Below are positions 27,392-35,334 of a stretch of 35,334 nucleotides of DNA, in pieces. The notes below the pieces were generated by a model. That model worked only from the letters and a program-made list of their open reading frames with translations. It was not told the DNA's origin and made no database searches. The stretch comes from an uncultured bacterium (GTDB lineage: Bacteria; Myxococcota_A; Polyangia; Polyangiales; Houyiibacteriaceae). Made by a program: the position numbers and the translations under genes. Position 1 is the first letter of the stretch. Each line of letters begins with the position of its first letter. The DNA is taken from NCBI GenBank assembly GCA_938024995.1, contig CALJDU010000061.1:1-35334 (forward strand). The letters run 5' to 3'.

Positions 27392-28321
27392 ATGACCGAC
27401 GATGCGGAAGTGTCGTCGAGCGCGTTTGCGGACGCATTGGCGATCGCGCGCTACCACATCGTCTTCGTCGCGATGGCCGCCTCGGTGGTCTTCGGCTGGC
27501 TGATCTCGGGGACGCGTCGGCCGTGGCTCGCGGTCGTGGTCGGTCTCGACTGGTTCCTCATCAATTTGATGAACCGCGTGACGGATCTCGACGAGGACCT
27601 CAAGAACGGGATCCAAGGCACGGAACGCGTCGCGCGCCGTAAGGTCCCGCTCACGATCTTCGCTTGGGCGCTGATGCTCGGCTCGTTCGCCGCGACCCAT
27701 GTCGTGTGGCCGGAGCTCACCGTTTACCGCGTGGCGGTCCAAGTGATCGGCCTTGGCTACAACTACGACATCGTGCCTTCGTTGAAGGGGCTCACGCGGT
27801 TCAAAGAGCTCTACTTCTTCAAGAACTTCATGTCCTCGGTTCTCTTCGTGCTCACGTGCTTCGTGTACGGGCTCGCGATGGACCCATCGGCGAGGACGAT
27901 GAGCTGGGAGGGGATCGTCACGCTCGTCGTGTTCTTCATCCCGTTCGAGCTGACGTACGAGATCCTCTACGACCTCCGCGACATCGAGGGAGACCGCGCG
28001 GAGAACGTCCCGACCTATCCAGTCGTGCACGGCGTGACACGCGCGCGCCAGATCATTGACGCGCTGCTCGTTCTCTCGGCGAGCGCGCTTGTCTTCGGGC
28101 TCGCGAGAGGAACGCTCGGGGTGCTCGAGGGTTTGATGCTCGCCGCGCCGCTGATCCAGTTCTTCGTTTACCGTCCCAGGTTCCAGCGCGGGTTGATCCC
28201 GGCTGACTGCATCATGATCACGCACCTCGGGACGGTGCTCTTGCTGATCTACTTGGCGGGAACCGCCGGGTGGCTCGCCGCCGGGCTCCCCGAGAACATA
28301 TATCTCGTCGCCAGGATGTAG
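27392..28321 (+). CDS. UbiA-family prenyltransferase
   Basis: 309 residues, multi-pass membrane protein with about seven to nine hydrophobic helices (for example IVFVAMAASVVFGWLI, IFAWALMLGSFAATHVV, VLFVLTCFVYGLAM, IVTLVVFFIPFELTYEI). UbiA enzymes transfer a prenyl chain to an acceptor using two Asp-rich motifs. The first is here N61-R-V-T-D65-L-D-E-D69 (N-x-x-x-D-x-x-x-D, Arg where many members have Asp or Gln); the second is D194-L-R-D197-I-E-G-D201, an intact D-x-x-D-x-x-x-D. The acceptor (quinone, heme, carotenoid, lipid) cannot be told. It starts 37 nt after the FKBP stop and its 3' end overlaps by 73 bp the converging CruF-like gene. Confidence 0.82.
   Translation: MTDDAEVSSSAFADALAIARYHIVFVAMAASVVFGWLISGTRRPWLAVVVGLDWFLINLMNRVTDLDEDLKNGIQGTERVARRKVPLTIFAWALMLGSFAATHVVWPELTVYRVAVQVIGLGYNYDIVPSLKGLTRFKELYFFKNFMSSVLFVLTCFVYGLAMDPSARTMSWEGIVTLVVFFIPFELTYEILYDLRDIEGDRAENVPTYPVVHGVTRARQIIDALLVLSASALVFGLARGTLGVLEGLMLAAPLIQFFVYRPRFQRGLIPADCIMITHLGTVLLLIYLAGTAGWLAAGLPENIYLVARM
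28249..28321. other. 73-bp tail-to-tail gene overlap
   Basis: The last 73 bp of the UbiA gene and of the CruF-like gene are the same DNA read on opposite strands. Both frames keep hydrophobic, membrane-like character (plus: LAGTAGWLAAGLPENIYLVARM; minus: VAVPYILATRYMFSGSPAAS), so neither looks like an accidental read-through. Opposite transcripts would be antisense to each other over this stretch. Confidence 0.8.
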
Positions 28322-29094
28322 GGCACCGCGACCGCGAGGGTGTGCGTCCACAGTGGAACCGATCGTGGCGCGGTCGTCACCAGCAACGTGAAGAAGAGGC
28401 TGGCCGCGATCATGCGCGGCGCGGCCACCTCGAGCGGGATCGCGCGTCCACGCCGACGCAGCCAGATCGCCCCGCTCGCGACCACGACAGACGCGACCGC
28501 GACGAAGACCATCGCGGCGTCGCCCTGATCCCCGCGAAGGACCCAGCGGAGCGCGGCCCACCAGCTCACGAGGATCAAGAGGTGCGCGATGAGCGGCGCG
28601 AGAAAGATGAGCCGCCAGCTCGGAGCGCCGCGTCGCATGAGCGTGTCCGCCGCGCCGGCGAAGAAGCCCCAACCCAAGATCCCGATCAGGGGAACGCCGA
28701 GGTGTCCTCCTTCGGCCCAAGACCATAGCTCCGCGCGAACCGCGACGACCTCCACCAGAGATGCGTCAATCACGACGACTCCCGCGACCAAGAGGCTCTG
28801 CCGCCACCCCCCGCGATCTCCGAAGAGCGCGTCCGCGACCTCTCGCGCAGACAGGATCACGAGCGGCCAGATGAGCGGGACGAGCGCCGGGACGTGGTGA
28901 AGCCGCAGATGCCAGCGCTCCGCGTAGGCGTAGTACTCGTAGAGCGTGATGCAGCTCTCTTCGCCGAGGTAGCCGGCGAGCGCCAGCGCGAGGTAGTCCC
29001 GAACAAGAGCGCGCGGATCACCGCGCCGGGCGCTGACGCAGAGGGTGAGCGCGATGACGACGACGCACGCGATCTCAAAGAGGTGGATGGGCAT
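28249..29094 (-). CDS. Polytopic membrane protein resembling CruF-type carotenoid hydratase
   Basis: 281 residues with seven or so hydrophobic segments. Two regions recall the CruF/carotenoid-biosynthesis protein family: EESCITLYEYYAYAERWHLRLHHVPALVPLIWPLVIL (an E/Y-rich helix, then V-P-x-x-x-P-L-x-W), and RAELWSWAEGGHLGVPLIGILGWGFF (W-x-W...G-V-P-x-x-x-x-x-G-W). That match is from memory and moderate. CruF adds water to the end of an acyclic carotenoid; in archaea and Actinobacteria it often works with UbiA-type lycopene elongases. A UbiA gene converges on this one, so a C50-type carotenoid or other isoprenoid pathway is possible but not shown. It starts 8 nt after the lipid-kinase gene on the same strand, so it lies in the same operon. 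Confidence 0.55.
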   Translation of the reverse strand: MPIHLFEIACVVVIALTLCVSARRGDPRALVRDYLALALAGYLGEESCITLYEYYAYAERWHLRLHHVPALVPLIWPLVILSAREVADALFGDRGGWRQSLLVAGVVVIDASLVEVVAVRAELWSWAEGGHLGVPLIGILGWGFFAGAADTLMRRGAPSWRLIFLAPLIAHLLILVSWWAALRWVLRGDQGDAAMVFVAVASVVVASGAIWLRRRGRAIPLEVAAPRMIAASLFFTLLVTTAPRSVPLWTHTLAVAVPYILATRYMFSGSPAASHPAVPAK

Positions 29095-29102
29095 CCGGCT
29101 CG

Positions 29103-30050
29103 CTATCGTACGTCTTCGGGCACCCCGAGAAGCGGGAGGGCGCCGGGCAAGACCGTGAACGTCGCGGGCGCGGTTCCGGGGGCCTCGCCGTCGATGTCCA
29201 TCCAGGCGGGATCGTCGGAGAGCGGCGTGACCACGATCTCGGCGCCGCGAAACGTCTGGACCAAGCGCGAGCGAACATGGGCGCCACGGTACAGGCCGAG
29301 GAGGACCGGCGCGGAGCGAAGCGTCGAGGCGGACTCAATCACGATCACATCAAAGAGTCCGTCGCAGAGCCGCGCGTTAGGCGCGAACATCATCCCGCCG
29401 CCCGCGTAGCGCCCGTTGCAGATACAGATGTTCGCGACGGTGAACTCGCCGCGGGACGCGCCGTCGATCGTGAGGCGGACACGCGCGGGCCGATAGCGAA
29501 GGCTCCCCTTGAGCGTCGCGATCGCGTAGGTCGCAGCGCCAAAGCGTCGCGAGGCGTTCGCGACGATGCGGTCGATCATCCCGGCCATCCCGACGCTCGC
29601 GAGGTTCAGGAAGTGACGCCGCGCTTCTTCGCCGTCGTCGTCGAGGTAATCGACCCGGCCGAGGTCCACGGGGACCGCGCGAGAGCGCTTGATCACGTCG
29701 CACGCCGCTCCGAGGTCTTCTGCGCTTCGCAAGGTGCGCCGAAAGTCGCCTCCGGTTCCGGCGTGCAAGATCCCGAGCTGCGCGCGGCCTTCCTCCGCCG
29801 AGGCGATTCCGTCCGCGACCTCGCCGTGGGTTCCGTCGCCGCCGAGCGAGATGATCGTCTCCGCACCTTCTTCCACCCGCTTCGTCGCGATCGCGGTCGC
29901 GTCGCGCGGACCTCGAGTCTGCTCAAACTGAACGTCACCTAGCGCGCGCCGTATCTGTGACGTGAGCGAGCTCCACTCGCGGGAGACCCACCCACCGCGC
30001 GAGGCGGGGTTCGCGATGACGACGGTCCGGCTTGGGTCGAAGTCGCTCAC
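29103..30050 (-). CDS. Diacylglycerol-kinase-family lipid kinase
   Basis: 315 residues, with the DAG-kinase catalytic domain. ANPASRGG (13-20) is the first motif; SLGGDGTHGEVADG (68-81) holds the ATP-binding G70-G-D-G-T74. Later come VDLGRVDYLDDDGEEARRHFLNLASVGMAG, NGRYAGGGMMFAPNARLCDGLFDVIVIE (the family's N-G-x-x-x-G-G-G motif and substrate/metal-loop) and the C-terminal W-M-D-I-D-G-E. This architecture is that of bacterial YegS/DgkB-like enzymes that phosphorylate diacylglycerol, sphingoid bases or phosphatidylglycerol at the inner face of the membrane. GTG 30050 overlaps the stop of the PHP lipoprotein gene by four bases (GTGA), so the two are translationally coupled. Confidence 0.88.
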   Translation of the reverse strand: MSDFDPSRTVVIANPASRGGWVSREWSSLTSQIRRALGDVQFEQTRGPRDATAIATKRVEEGAETIISLGGDGTHGEVADGIASAEEGRAQLGILHAGTGGDFRRTLRSAEDLGAACDVIKRSRAVPVDLGRVDYLDDDGEEARRHFLNLASVGMAGMIDRIVANASRRFGAATYAIATLKGSLRYRPARVRLTIDGASRGEFTVANICICNGRYAGGGMMFAPNARLCDGLFDVIVIESASTLRSAPVLLGLYRGAHVRSRLVQTFRGAEIVVTPLSDDPAWMDIDGEAPGTAPATFTVLPGALPLLGVPEDVR

Positions 30051-31414
30051 GGGATGACCAAGCCTCGCGAGAGCGCCGAGTACTTGCCCTGCGGCGTCAC
30101 GAGGGTCGCGGTGTAGACGCCAGGGCCGGCCGCGGGGAACACCAGGTCGACGGGGTCGCGTCGACCAAAGACCGCGTCGACGATCACGTCCTCTTCGACG
30201 ACCGGCGGCATGCTGTACGCCGGGCGCGTGTCGTCGCACGAGGTGGCGCGCGTGAGGCGGAGCCGGGAGAGCGGATGACCGCGGGGATCCATCGCGACCC
30301 GAACTCGGAGCTGGGTGATGGCGTCGCCGGTCGCGTGTTGGCCATCCGCGTCGTAGCCGTCGAGGTAGAGGTGACTCTCTCCCTCCCGGATCGCGACCTT
30401 GCCTGACAAGAGACCCTCCACGATCGCGTCCCATGATCCATCTCGCGCGAACACCTCAGTGACCGGGTAGCCGAGCGCGGGATCAAGGAGCTGTCCGGGC
30501 GGCTCCGTGTTAACGCGGTGACAATCGCTCGCGCCGATCGGGGTCGTGTTGGCGCCGGCGATAAGATCACACCGCCAGGCATCGTGCGCGCGTTTGTCGT
30601 CGCCGCCGTAGCTGAGCGTTCCGTTCCAGACCTCCATCGCGTGGTAACCGAAGCCAGGAGCCCCCGAGTCGGTCCAGTCGTAGGCGGTCCAGACCGCCGC
30701 TGCGTACGGATGATTGACGATCGAGAAGCAGCCGCGCGCGAGCGCTTGTCCGAGCGCGTCTCCCCCGGTCACCATCCCGCGCGGTCGGTCGATGAACGGG
30801 AGGTCGCCGTGATCGAACGTGGCGAGGTCCATCGGAGCGCACCCGATATGCCCTGTCGCGAAGAGCGGCGCTTCGCCATCGGCGACCGGACTGATCTCGT
30901 TGCCGTCGATCATCAAGAAGACGCCCGGTTCGCTCAGCTCGGCGGCGCGGTCCCAGTACGGAAACTCGCTCCCCATGTTGAAGAGCGCGGGGTCCTCGTC
31001 CGTCGTGTCGACGTCGCTGCCGGTGCTGTTGCTGTGGTCGGTGAGGACGACGAAGTAGATCCCGCGCTCCATCGCGACCCGCTTGATGTCCTCCGGGAAC
31101 GAGTCGCCGCCGGTGTCGTTGCTCGCGCCGGTCGCGTGCACGTGCATGTCACCGGGGTACCACTGTCCGGGCGGGTCTTCGGCGAGCGCGAGCTCGCTCG
31201 CGGGGGTGCCGCCGAGCTCTTCGGGGCCGCTGTCGACGGCGGCGTCTTCCGCATCGACGGCGGTGTCGGGCGCGGTGTCCGCGGCGGTGTCCGGGGTCGC
31301 GGTGTCCCGCCCCGTATCGACGCCCGCATCTGCGCTGTCGTCATCGCCGCAACCGAGCGAGGCGAAGACAAGGAAGAGGGCGAGCGATGCGCAAAGAAGA
31401 GGACGCGTCCACAC
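30047..31414 (-). CDS. PHP-domain metal-dependent hydrolase, lipoprotein
   Basis: 455 residues from a GTG. MWTRPLLCASLALFLVFASLGC is a lipoprotein signal with GDDD after the Cys, then a D-T-A-P-D-T-A repeat linker to about residue 65. The PHP domain follows: DMHVHATG (H91, H93), VVLTDHSNSTGSD, MIDGNEIS, CFSIVNHP and IGASDCHRV are the His/Asp metal-ligand motifs in the order of the family. PHP proteins are phosphoesterases with a trinuclear site; a secreted lipid-anchored one probably acts on phosphate esters or sugars outside the cytoplasm. The last 130 residues are beta-rich (LRVRVAMDPRGHPLSRLRL...FPAAGPGVYTATLVTPQGKYSAL), likely an extra sandwich domain. TAGAGT ends 6 nt upstream of the start. 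Substrate unknown. Confidence 0.83.
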   Translation of the reverse strand: MWTRPLLCASLALFLVFASLGCGDDDSADAGVDTGRDTATPDTAADTAPDTAVDAEDAAVDSGPEELGGTPASELALAEDPPGQWYPGDMHVHATGASNDTGGDSFPEDIKRVAMERGIYFVVLTDHSNSTGSDVDTTDEDPALFNMGSEFPYWDRAAELSEPGVFLMIDGNEISPVADGEAPLFATGHIGCAPMDLATFDHGDLPFIDRPRGMVTGGDALGQALARGCFSIVNHPYAAAVWTAYDWTDSGAPGFGYHAMEVWNGTLSYGGDDKRAHDAWRCDLIAGANTTPIGASDCHRVNTEPPGQLLDPALGYPVTEVFARDGSWDAIVEGLLSGKVAIREGESHLYLDGYDADGQHATGDAITQLRVRVAMDPRGHPLSRLRLTRATSCDDTRPAYSMPPVVEEDVIVDAVFGRRDPVDLVFPAAGPGVYTATLVTPQGKYSALSRGLVIP

Positions 31415-31420
31415 GCCCGC

Positions 31421-31426
31421 ACTCTA
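31421..31426 (-). promoter_or_regulatory. -10-like TAGAGT, 6 nt before the PHP lipoprotein start
   Basis: On the minus strand TAGAGT (plus 31421-31426) fits TANNNT and ends exactly 6 nt before the GTG at 31414. No Shine-Dalgarno sequence and no clear -35 are seen. Consistent with a leaderless message. Confidence 0.35.
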
Positions 31427-31460
31427 CCAGCCGACGTCCGCTTCCGCGCCGACGCGCTGC

Positions 31461-33944
31461 TCAATCCGCGTCGGCGGGAGTCGGGGACTTGGGCTGCGTG
31501 AGCAGCAGGAGCGCGGGCATCGTGAGCACCGCCGAAGCGAGGCAGGTCACCTCGCTGATCGCCATCGCGGCGCCGAACGAGTTAATCGCCAGGTTCGCGC
31601 TTGTGTAGAGGGACGAGTACCCGATGACGGTGGTGAGCGAGCAGAGCGCGACCGCGCCGCCGGTTCGCTCGACGGACGCGGCGACCGCGTCTTCGTTCCC
31701 TGCGTCCCGCTCAAGCGTGTACCGCCGCATCACGTTGACCCCGTAGTCCACGCCGTTTCCGAACGTGATGGGGAAGGCGACGAAGTTGAGGAAGTTGAGC
31801 TTCATTCCAGCGAGCGCCATCGTGCCGGCCATCCACACGATCCCGAGCAGGAGCGCGAGCATGGTCAAGAAGCGCTCGCGCGTTCGACGGAACGCGAGGA
31901 GGGCGAGGAAGAGGGTCGCGAAGAACGACATCGCGATCGCGCGGGGACCGTCCTGCAAGACCGCCTCTACGATGTCGGCGAAGACCGGGGCGCGTCCCGC
32001 GAGCGGTGGGCGCTCACCGTTTTCCATTCGGTACTCGCGCAAGGCCTTCGCCCAACGAACGAGGTAGCGGCCGTCCCAAATATTGTCGTTGTTGACGACG
32101 AGGACGATCCGCCCGCGGGTCCCGTCTCGCTCCGTGAACGACCTCGCGACGTCTTCGGGGAGCGCGTTGATGCTGATCGCGGCAAGGTCGGCTGGGGGGA
32201 TGTGTTCCTCAATCTCGGCGCGCGTCTCGTCGTCGGCGTGCTCGCGGAGCGAGGCGAGCGCCTCGCGGATCTCGCCGAGGACCGGGATCTTCGCCTCCTG
32301 ATCGCTCGGCATGAGGTCGTCGATGCTCCGGACCGCTCCCCACAGTCCGTCCTCGGGGTCTTCGCTGCTGCGCTCCTTGAGCCAGCGCACCATCGGCGCG
32401 GTGTCCGAGCGCTCAGGAACGACGACCGCGATCCCGTTGCCGGAGCGCGCGCCCGAGACGATCTCGTTGACGCGCGCGTTGATGCGCCGCGCGGGGGAGT
32501 CCGCGCGCTCGGAGCGGAGGCGCTTGAAGTCGTACTCGAGCGGATCGTTTTGCACCGCGTGGACCGTGAGCCCGATGGCGCCGATCGTGATCAGGACCGA
32601 CGCGACGAGGACCTGTTTCGGCGCCGCGCAGACCATCTTCGAGAACGCGATCCCGTACGCGCTTCGCGTCGCGGCCCGTCCTCCGCTGCTCGCGCGGATC
32701 GGCAGGCGTCGGTCGGCGAGCACGCAGAGCGCGGGGAGCAACGTGACCGCGCTGATCCAGCAGAGGACCATCCCCACGCCCCCAATGATCCCAAAGTCGC
32801 GGAACCCGCGGAAGTCGGTGAGCACCAGTGAACCGTAGGCGAGCGCCGCGGCGAACGAGGCCGCGAGGGTCGCGAGGAAAGCGCCGTGATGTGCGCGCTT
32901 GACCGACTCCGGGATGCTCATGCCCCCGCGTCGCTCCTCGAAGTAACGCGAGAGCCAGATGACGTTTGGGTTCACCCCGTTGCCGACCACGATGCTCCCC
33001 AGGAAGGCGGTCGAGGTATTGAGGTAGTCGACGGAGAGCTCGGCGACCCCGAACGTCGCGAGCACCGGCGGGACGAGCGCGAGGGCGAGCAGGCCGATCG
33101 CGCGGACGCTACGAAAGAAGAAATAGATCGCGATCAGGACCAAGAGGATCGTCACGATGGTCGCGAGGACGAGCTCGCGCGCGATCGCGGACTGTTCTTC
33201 TTGGGCGAAGACGACATCGCCGGCGAACTCGATCTTCAGGTCGTCGCTGTAGGAGCTCGGGTCGAGCGCCTGGGCCTCGCGTTCGACAGCCGCGATGAGG
33301 CCCTTGCCGCCGATGGAGTCTCCTTGGGAGAGGTCGGTTCGGACGAAGAGCGCGATCAGGTCGCGGTCCTCGTGCAAGTAGAAGCCGTCCTCAAAGCGCG
33401 CGATTTTCTCGCGGCCCTCTTCGGCCTTCTGCTTCATCCGATCGATGAGCTCTCGCGGGTCGTCTTCGGGTTCGTCTTCGAGATCGATATAGAACGGATT
33501 GGCGCGCGCGCGTTCCCGTTCCAGCCGAGACTGAAGCGCGTCGCGGATCTCCTCGAGGTCCTCGCGCTCCGCGTAGAGGTGCCGGTTCTCCCAGACGAAC
33601 TCTTCATAGGCCGCGACGTTCCAGTCGACGCTCTGAACGTAGCCAGGCGGGAGGGCCTCAAGACGCTCCCGGAGATCACGCGCGAAGCGCTTCATCCCTT
33701 CGACGTTGCGGGACGGCGAGACGACGGCCACGGTGAGCGTCGAGAGCCCGCCGACGCGACCTTTGATGTTCTCGAGATCGACGACGCTGGGTCGATGACT
33801 CGGGAGGAGCGCGGTGAAGCGACTGTCGAGGCCGAGGTTCTTGACCAGCGGGAGCGATCCGACCGCGAGGAGCAGGGCGAGCGCCGCGATCACCTTTGCG
33901 TGCCTCAGCTGCAACGCCGCGAGCTTGTCGAGTCGCTGGTTCAT
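31461..33944 (-). CDS. RND-superfamily exporter (MMPL type)
   Basis: 827 residues. The layout is an N-terminal membrane helix (residues 18-36), a periplasmic domain of about 200 residues with charged coiled stretches, five helices, a second periplasmic domain and a last group of helices, 12 spans in all. Characteristic stretches are GSIVVGNGVNPNVIWLSRYFEERR with the G-x-x-x-D-Y/N-P motif region and AFPITFGNGVDYGVNVMRRYTLERD, GAAMAISEVTCLASAVLTMPALLLLTQP. MMPL/HAE3 transporters move lipids or hydrophobic metabolites across the inner membrane; some serve hopanoid or carotenoid transport. ATG 33944 is chosen because the upstream in-frame extension lacks family character. It lies 46 nt before the PHP lipoprotein on the same strand. 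Cargo unknown. Confidence 0.87.
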   Translation of the reverse strand: MNQRLDKLAALQLRHAKVIAALALLLAVGSLPLVKNLGLDSRFTALLPSHRPSVVDLENIKGRVGGLSTLTVAVVSPSRNVEGMKRFARDLRERLEALPPGYVQSVDWNVAAYEEFVWENRHLYAEREDLEEIRDALQSRLERERARANPFYIDLEDEPEDDPRELIDRMKQKAEEGREKIARFEDGFYLHEDRDLIALFVRTDLSQGDSIGGKGLIAAVEREAQALDPSSYSDDLKIEFAGDVVFAQEEQSAIARELVLATIVTILLVLIAIYFFFRSVRAIGLLALALVPPVLATFGVAELSVDYLNTSTAFLGSIVVGNGVNPNVIWLSRYFEERRGGMSIPESVKRAHHGAFLATLAASFAAALAYGSLVLTDFRGFRDFGIIGGVGMVLCWISAVTLLPALCVLADRRLPIRASSGGRAATRSAYGIAFSKMVCAAPKQVLVASVLITIGAIGLTVHAVQNDPLEYDFKRLRSERADSPARRINARVNEIVSGARSGNGIAVVVPERSDTAPMVRWLKERSSEDPEDGLWGAVRSIDDLMPSDQEAKIPVLGEIREALASLREHADDETRAEIEEHIPPADLAAISINALPEDVARSFTERDGTRGRIVLVVNNDNIWDGRYLVRWAKALREYRMENGERPPLAGRAPVFADIVEAVLQDGPRAIAMSFFATLFLALLAFRRTRERFLTMLALLLGIVWMAGTMALAGMKLNFLNFVAFPITFGNGVDYGVNVMRRYTLERDAGNEDAVAASVERTGGAVALCSLTTVIGYSSLYTSANLAINSFGAAMAISEVTCLASAVLTMPALLLLTQPKSPTPADAD

Positions 33945-34023
33945 CTTCGTCGCTTTTCTATCACTCTGGAGGTCTTTTGGCCCCGCGCACGCGGCCGAGA
34001 ACGAGCGATCCCGGTCTCGCCTG

Positions 34024-35280
34024 CTAGGCGCCGGTCGCGACCCACTTGCCGGAGGTGAGCCCACGGCGCGCCCAATCGGTCGTCTCTTTCAGCCACTCAC
34101 GCGCTCGCCAGGCACCTCCTGCGGACGGGAAGCGACCTCGCGCGGCCAGTCGCGCTTCCAGGTAGCGCTCGATCGTTTCGGCGCGCGCGTCCCAGGTGAG
34201 CGTCTGCGAGAGCGCGAGGCAGTTCGCGGCGAGGCGGTCGCGGGTCGCTTCGTCGGCCAAGAGCACGCGGAGCTGTTCGGCCGCCTCTGCGGGCGCATCG
34301 GGGGTGACGAGCCAGGCGGTGTCGTCGTGGCGGAGGAGGTCTTTGGTGTCTGGTGCGCGCGGCGCGAAAATCGCGCGACCAGCGGCGAGGTAGATGAACG
34401 TCTTGATGGGTAAGACGGTGCTGCCGAAACGCGTGAGCGGGTCGAGGCTCGGGGGCACCAAGAGCGCGTCCGCCGCGTAGAGAAAGCGCGCCGCATCGGC
34501 GAAGCGCTGCCACGGCTCGATCTGAACGTTCGGGGTCTCTGCGGCTGCGCGCTCGATCGGGCCATCGCCGGTGGAGCCGACCAGAACGAAGATGGGCCCG
34601 GTCTCGGGATCAAAGCGCTTGGCCATGTCGAGGACCACGTCGAGGCCCTTCTTGTGATTGACGCGCCCGGTGTATGTGACGACGGAGCGATCAAGCGGGA
34701 GGCCAAGCTGACGTCGCGCTTCCTCTCGCGATAGCCGCGGCTCCATGCGGTCCGGTTCAAAGCCGTTGTGCACGACCGCGAGTCGCTCCTTCGGGATGTC
34801 GAGCCGCTCGTAGCTCTCCCGCGCGAGGTCGGAGTGAAACATCGCGCCGAGAAAGTTCTCTGCGCGCATGACCGCGCGAAGCCATGGTTGCATCGGCGGG
34901 AACTGATCGCCCCACGGACGGAAGTGCTCGTAGATGCACGGTGCGCCGCGCAGGAGGGCCGCGCTGAGCGTCCCGAGGTTACGCGTGTAGAGGATGTCGA
35001 AGTCGTTGCGCGCGAGACCGCGACCGACCGAGAGCGCGTGCACGACATGTTGGAGGTAGAGGTGCTGGGTCGCGCCCTTGATCTGTGTGAGCTTGATGTC
35101 GCCTTCGACCTGATAGTGCTCAAGCACATCGCGAGCGGTCAGCGAGCGCGAGGGATCGCGCGGGACGATCATCTCCACATCGTGTCCCCGGCGCGAGAGC
35201 GACGCCGCCGTGTTGATGAACTGCTCCGAGTCCGCCTCGTCGTTGGGCAGCAGGTTCTCGTAGGTGAAGAGGATCCGCAT
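34024..35280 (-). CDS. Glycosyltransferase, GT4 family (GT-B fold)
   Basis: 418 residues. Start MRILFTYENLLPNDEADSEQFI fits the group: N-terminal Rossmann half with SLSRRGHDVEMIVP, FDILYTRN and YEHFRPWGDQF, then the donor half with LAVVHNGFEPDRM, VVTYTGRVNHKKGLDVVLDMAKRF, FVLVGSTGDGP and LPIKTFIYLAAGRAIFAP. In canonical GT4 enzymes the last stretch has a Glu before the nucleotide-binding loop (P-x-K-x-x-E-Y-x-A-x-G-x-P-x-V); here it is Ile, and the Pro before V is Ala. That may mark a specialised or less active transferase. It would add sugars from a nucleotide donor to surface polysaccharide or lipid. It is the first of the minus-strand genes, 79 nt before the MMPL start. Confidence 0.85.
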   Translation of the reverse strand: MRILFTYENLLPNDEADSEQFINTAASLSRRGHDVEMIVPRDPSRSLTARDVLEHYQVEGDIKLTQIKGATQHLYLQHVVHALSVGRGLARNDFDILYTRNLGTLSAALLRGAPCIYEHFRPWGDQFPPMQPWLRAVMRAENFLGAMFHSDLARESYERLDIPKERLAVVHNGFEPDRMEPRLSREEARRQLGLPLDRSVVTYTGRVNHKKGLDVVLDMAKRFDPETGPIFVLVGSTGDGPIERAAAETPNVQIEPWQRFADAARFLYAADALLVPPSLDPLTRFGSTVLPIKTFIYLAAGRAIFAPRAPDTKDLLRHDDTAWLVTPDAPAEAAEQLRVLLADEATRDRLAANCLALSQTLTWDARAETIERYLEARLAARGRFPSAGGAWRAREWLKETTDWARRGLTSGKWVATGA

Positions 35281-35309
35281 GGGCGGGGCTTATCGCAAAC
35301 TCCATACCG

Positions 35310-35334
35310 ATGCACGTCGTTCACGTGGCGCCCG
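35310..35334 (+). CDS. Start of a plus-strand gene cut by the window edge
   Basis: ATG 35310 begins MHVVHVAP before the window ends. Such an N-terminus is typical of GT-B glycosyltransferases (M-R/H-V-V-H-V-A-P). The gap to the divergent GT4 start is 29 bp. Eight codons are too few for firm assignment. Confidence 0.35.

Noticed and set aside
29277..29942. Plus-strand open frames over the lipid-kinase gene, and similar ones at 30518-31501 and 31083-32831
   Set aside because: Long but lie antisense to well-supported genes and have no protein-like order.

Overview
This window looks like chromosomal DNA from a myxobacterium (Myxococcota), most plausibly a Sandaracinus-like member of Polyangiales. 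The clues are very high GC, a dense load of secreted lipoproteins whose acylated cysteine is followed by Asp/Thr/Pro-rich linkers (three start C-G-D-D-D), and families typical of that group: an IgGFc-binding-type protein, a repeat-companion (TIGR02996) leucine-rich protein, and a DUF1552 + DUF1592/DUF1588/DUF1585 pair. The taxonomy is an inference from content; there is no rRNA, tRNA or CRISPR array in the window.

Layout. 1-465: no convincing gene, but a nested inverted-repeat element. 479-2284: a hypothetical protein and an SCP2-type thiolase. 2289-6649: two paralogous coiled-coil proteins sharing an RDPL(D/E)AA N-terminus, each followed by a secreted lipoprotein (the first broken by two frameshifts, the second a Kelch protein). 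6903-8563: a TPR/coiled-coil membrane protein overlapping a Cys-rich lipoprotein. 8746-14481: three large lipoproteins (sulfatase-like, IgGFc-binding-like, thioredoxin-fold-like). 14495-15439 (minus): an SDR oxidoreductase, divergent from the translationally coupled DUF1552/DUF1592 pair (15497-19095), whose second member ends in a carbohydrate-binding domain. 19130-20878: two tiny coupled ORFs and a frameshifted TIGR02996/LRR gene. 21118-23774: two cell-wall proteins (SpoIID-type with a six-Cys repeat array; DUF882/M15-type peptidase). 23799-28321: HrpB helicase, a tandem-FKBP lipoprotein and a UbiA-family prenyltransferase. 28249-35280 (minus): CruF-like membrane protein, lipid kinase, PHP-domain lipoprotein, MMPL/RND exporter and a GT4 glycosyltransferase; at the right edge a divergent gene probably begins.

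How it fits together. At least nine predicted lipoproteins sit among about 24 genes, so the region is mostly about the cell surface: adhesion/recognition (Kelch, IgGFc-like, Cys-rich repeats, CBM2), envelope remodelling (SpoIID, M15, FKBP) and membrane lipids (UbiA, CruF-like, DAG-kinase-like, MMPL, glycosyltransferase). Several starts have a -10-like hexamer only 5-6 nt upstream and no Shine-Dalgarno sequence, which suggests leaderless transcription. No defence island or integrated phage was recognised; the most unusual elements are the SpoIID/Cys-repeat fusion, the cytochrome-like DUF1592 protein with a CBM2, and the paired coiled-coil/lipoprotein modules.
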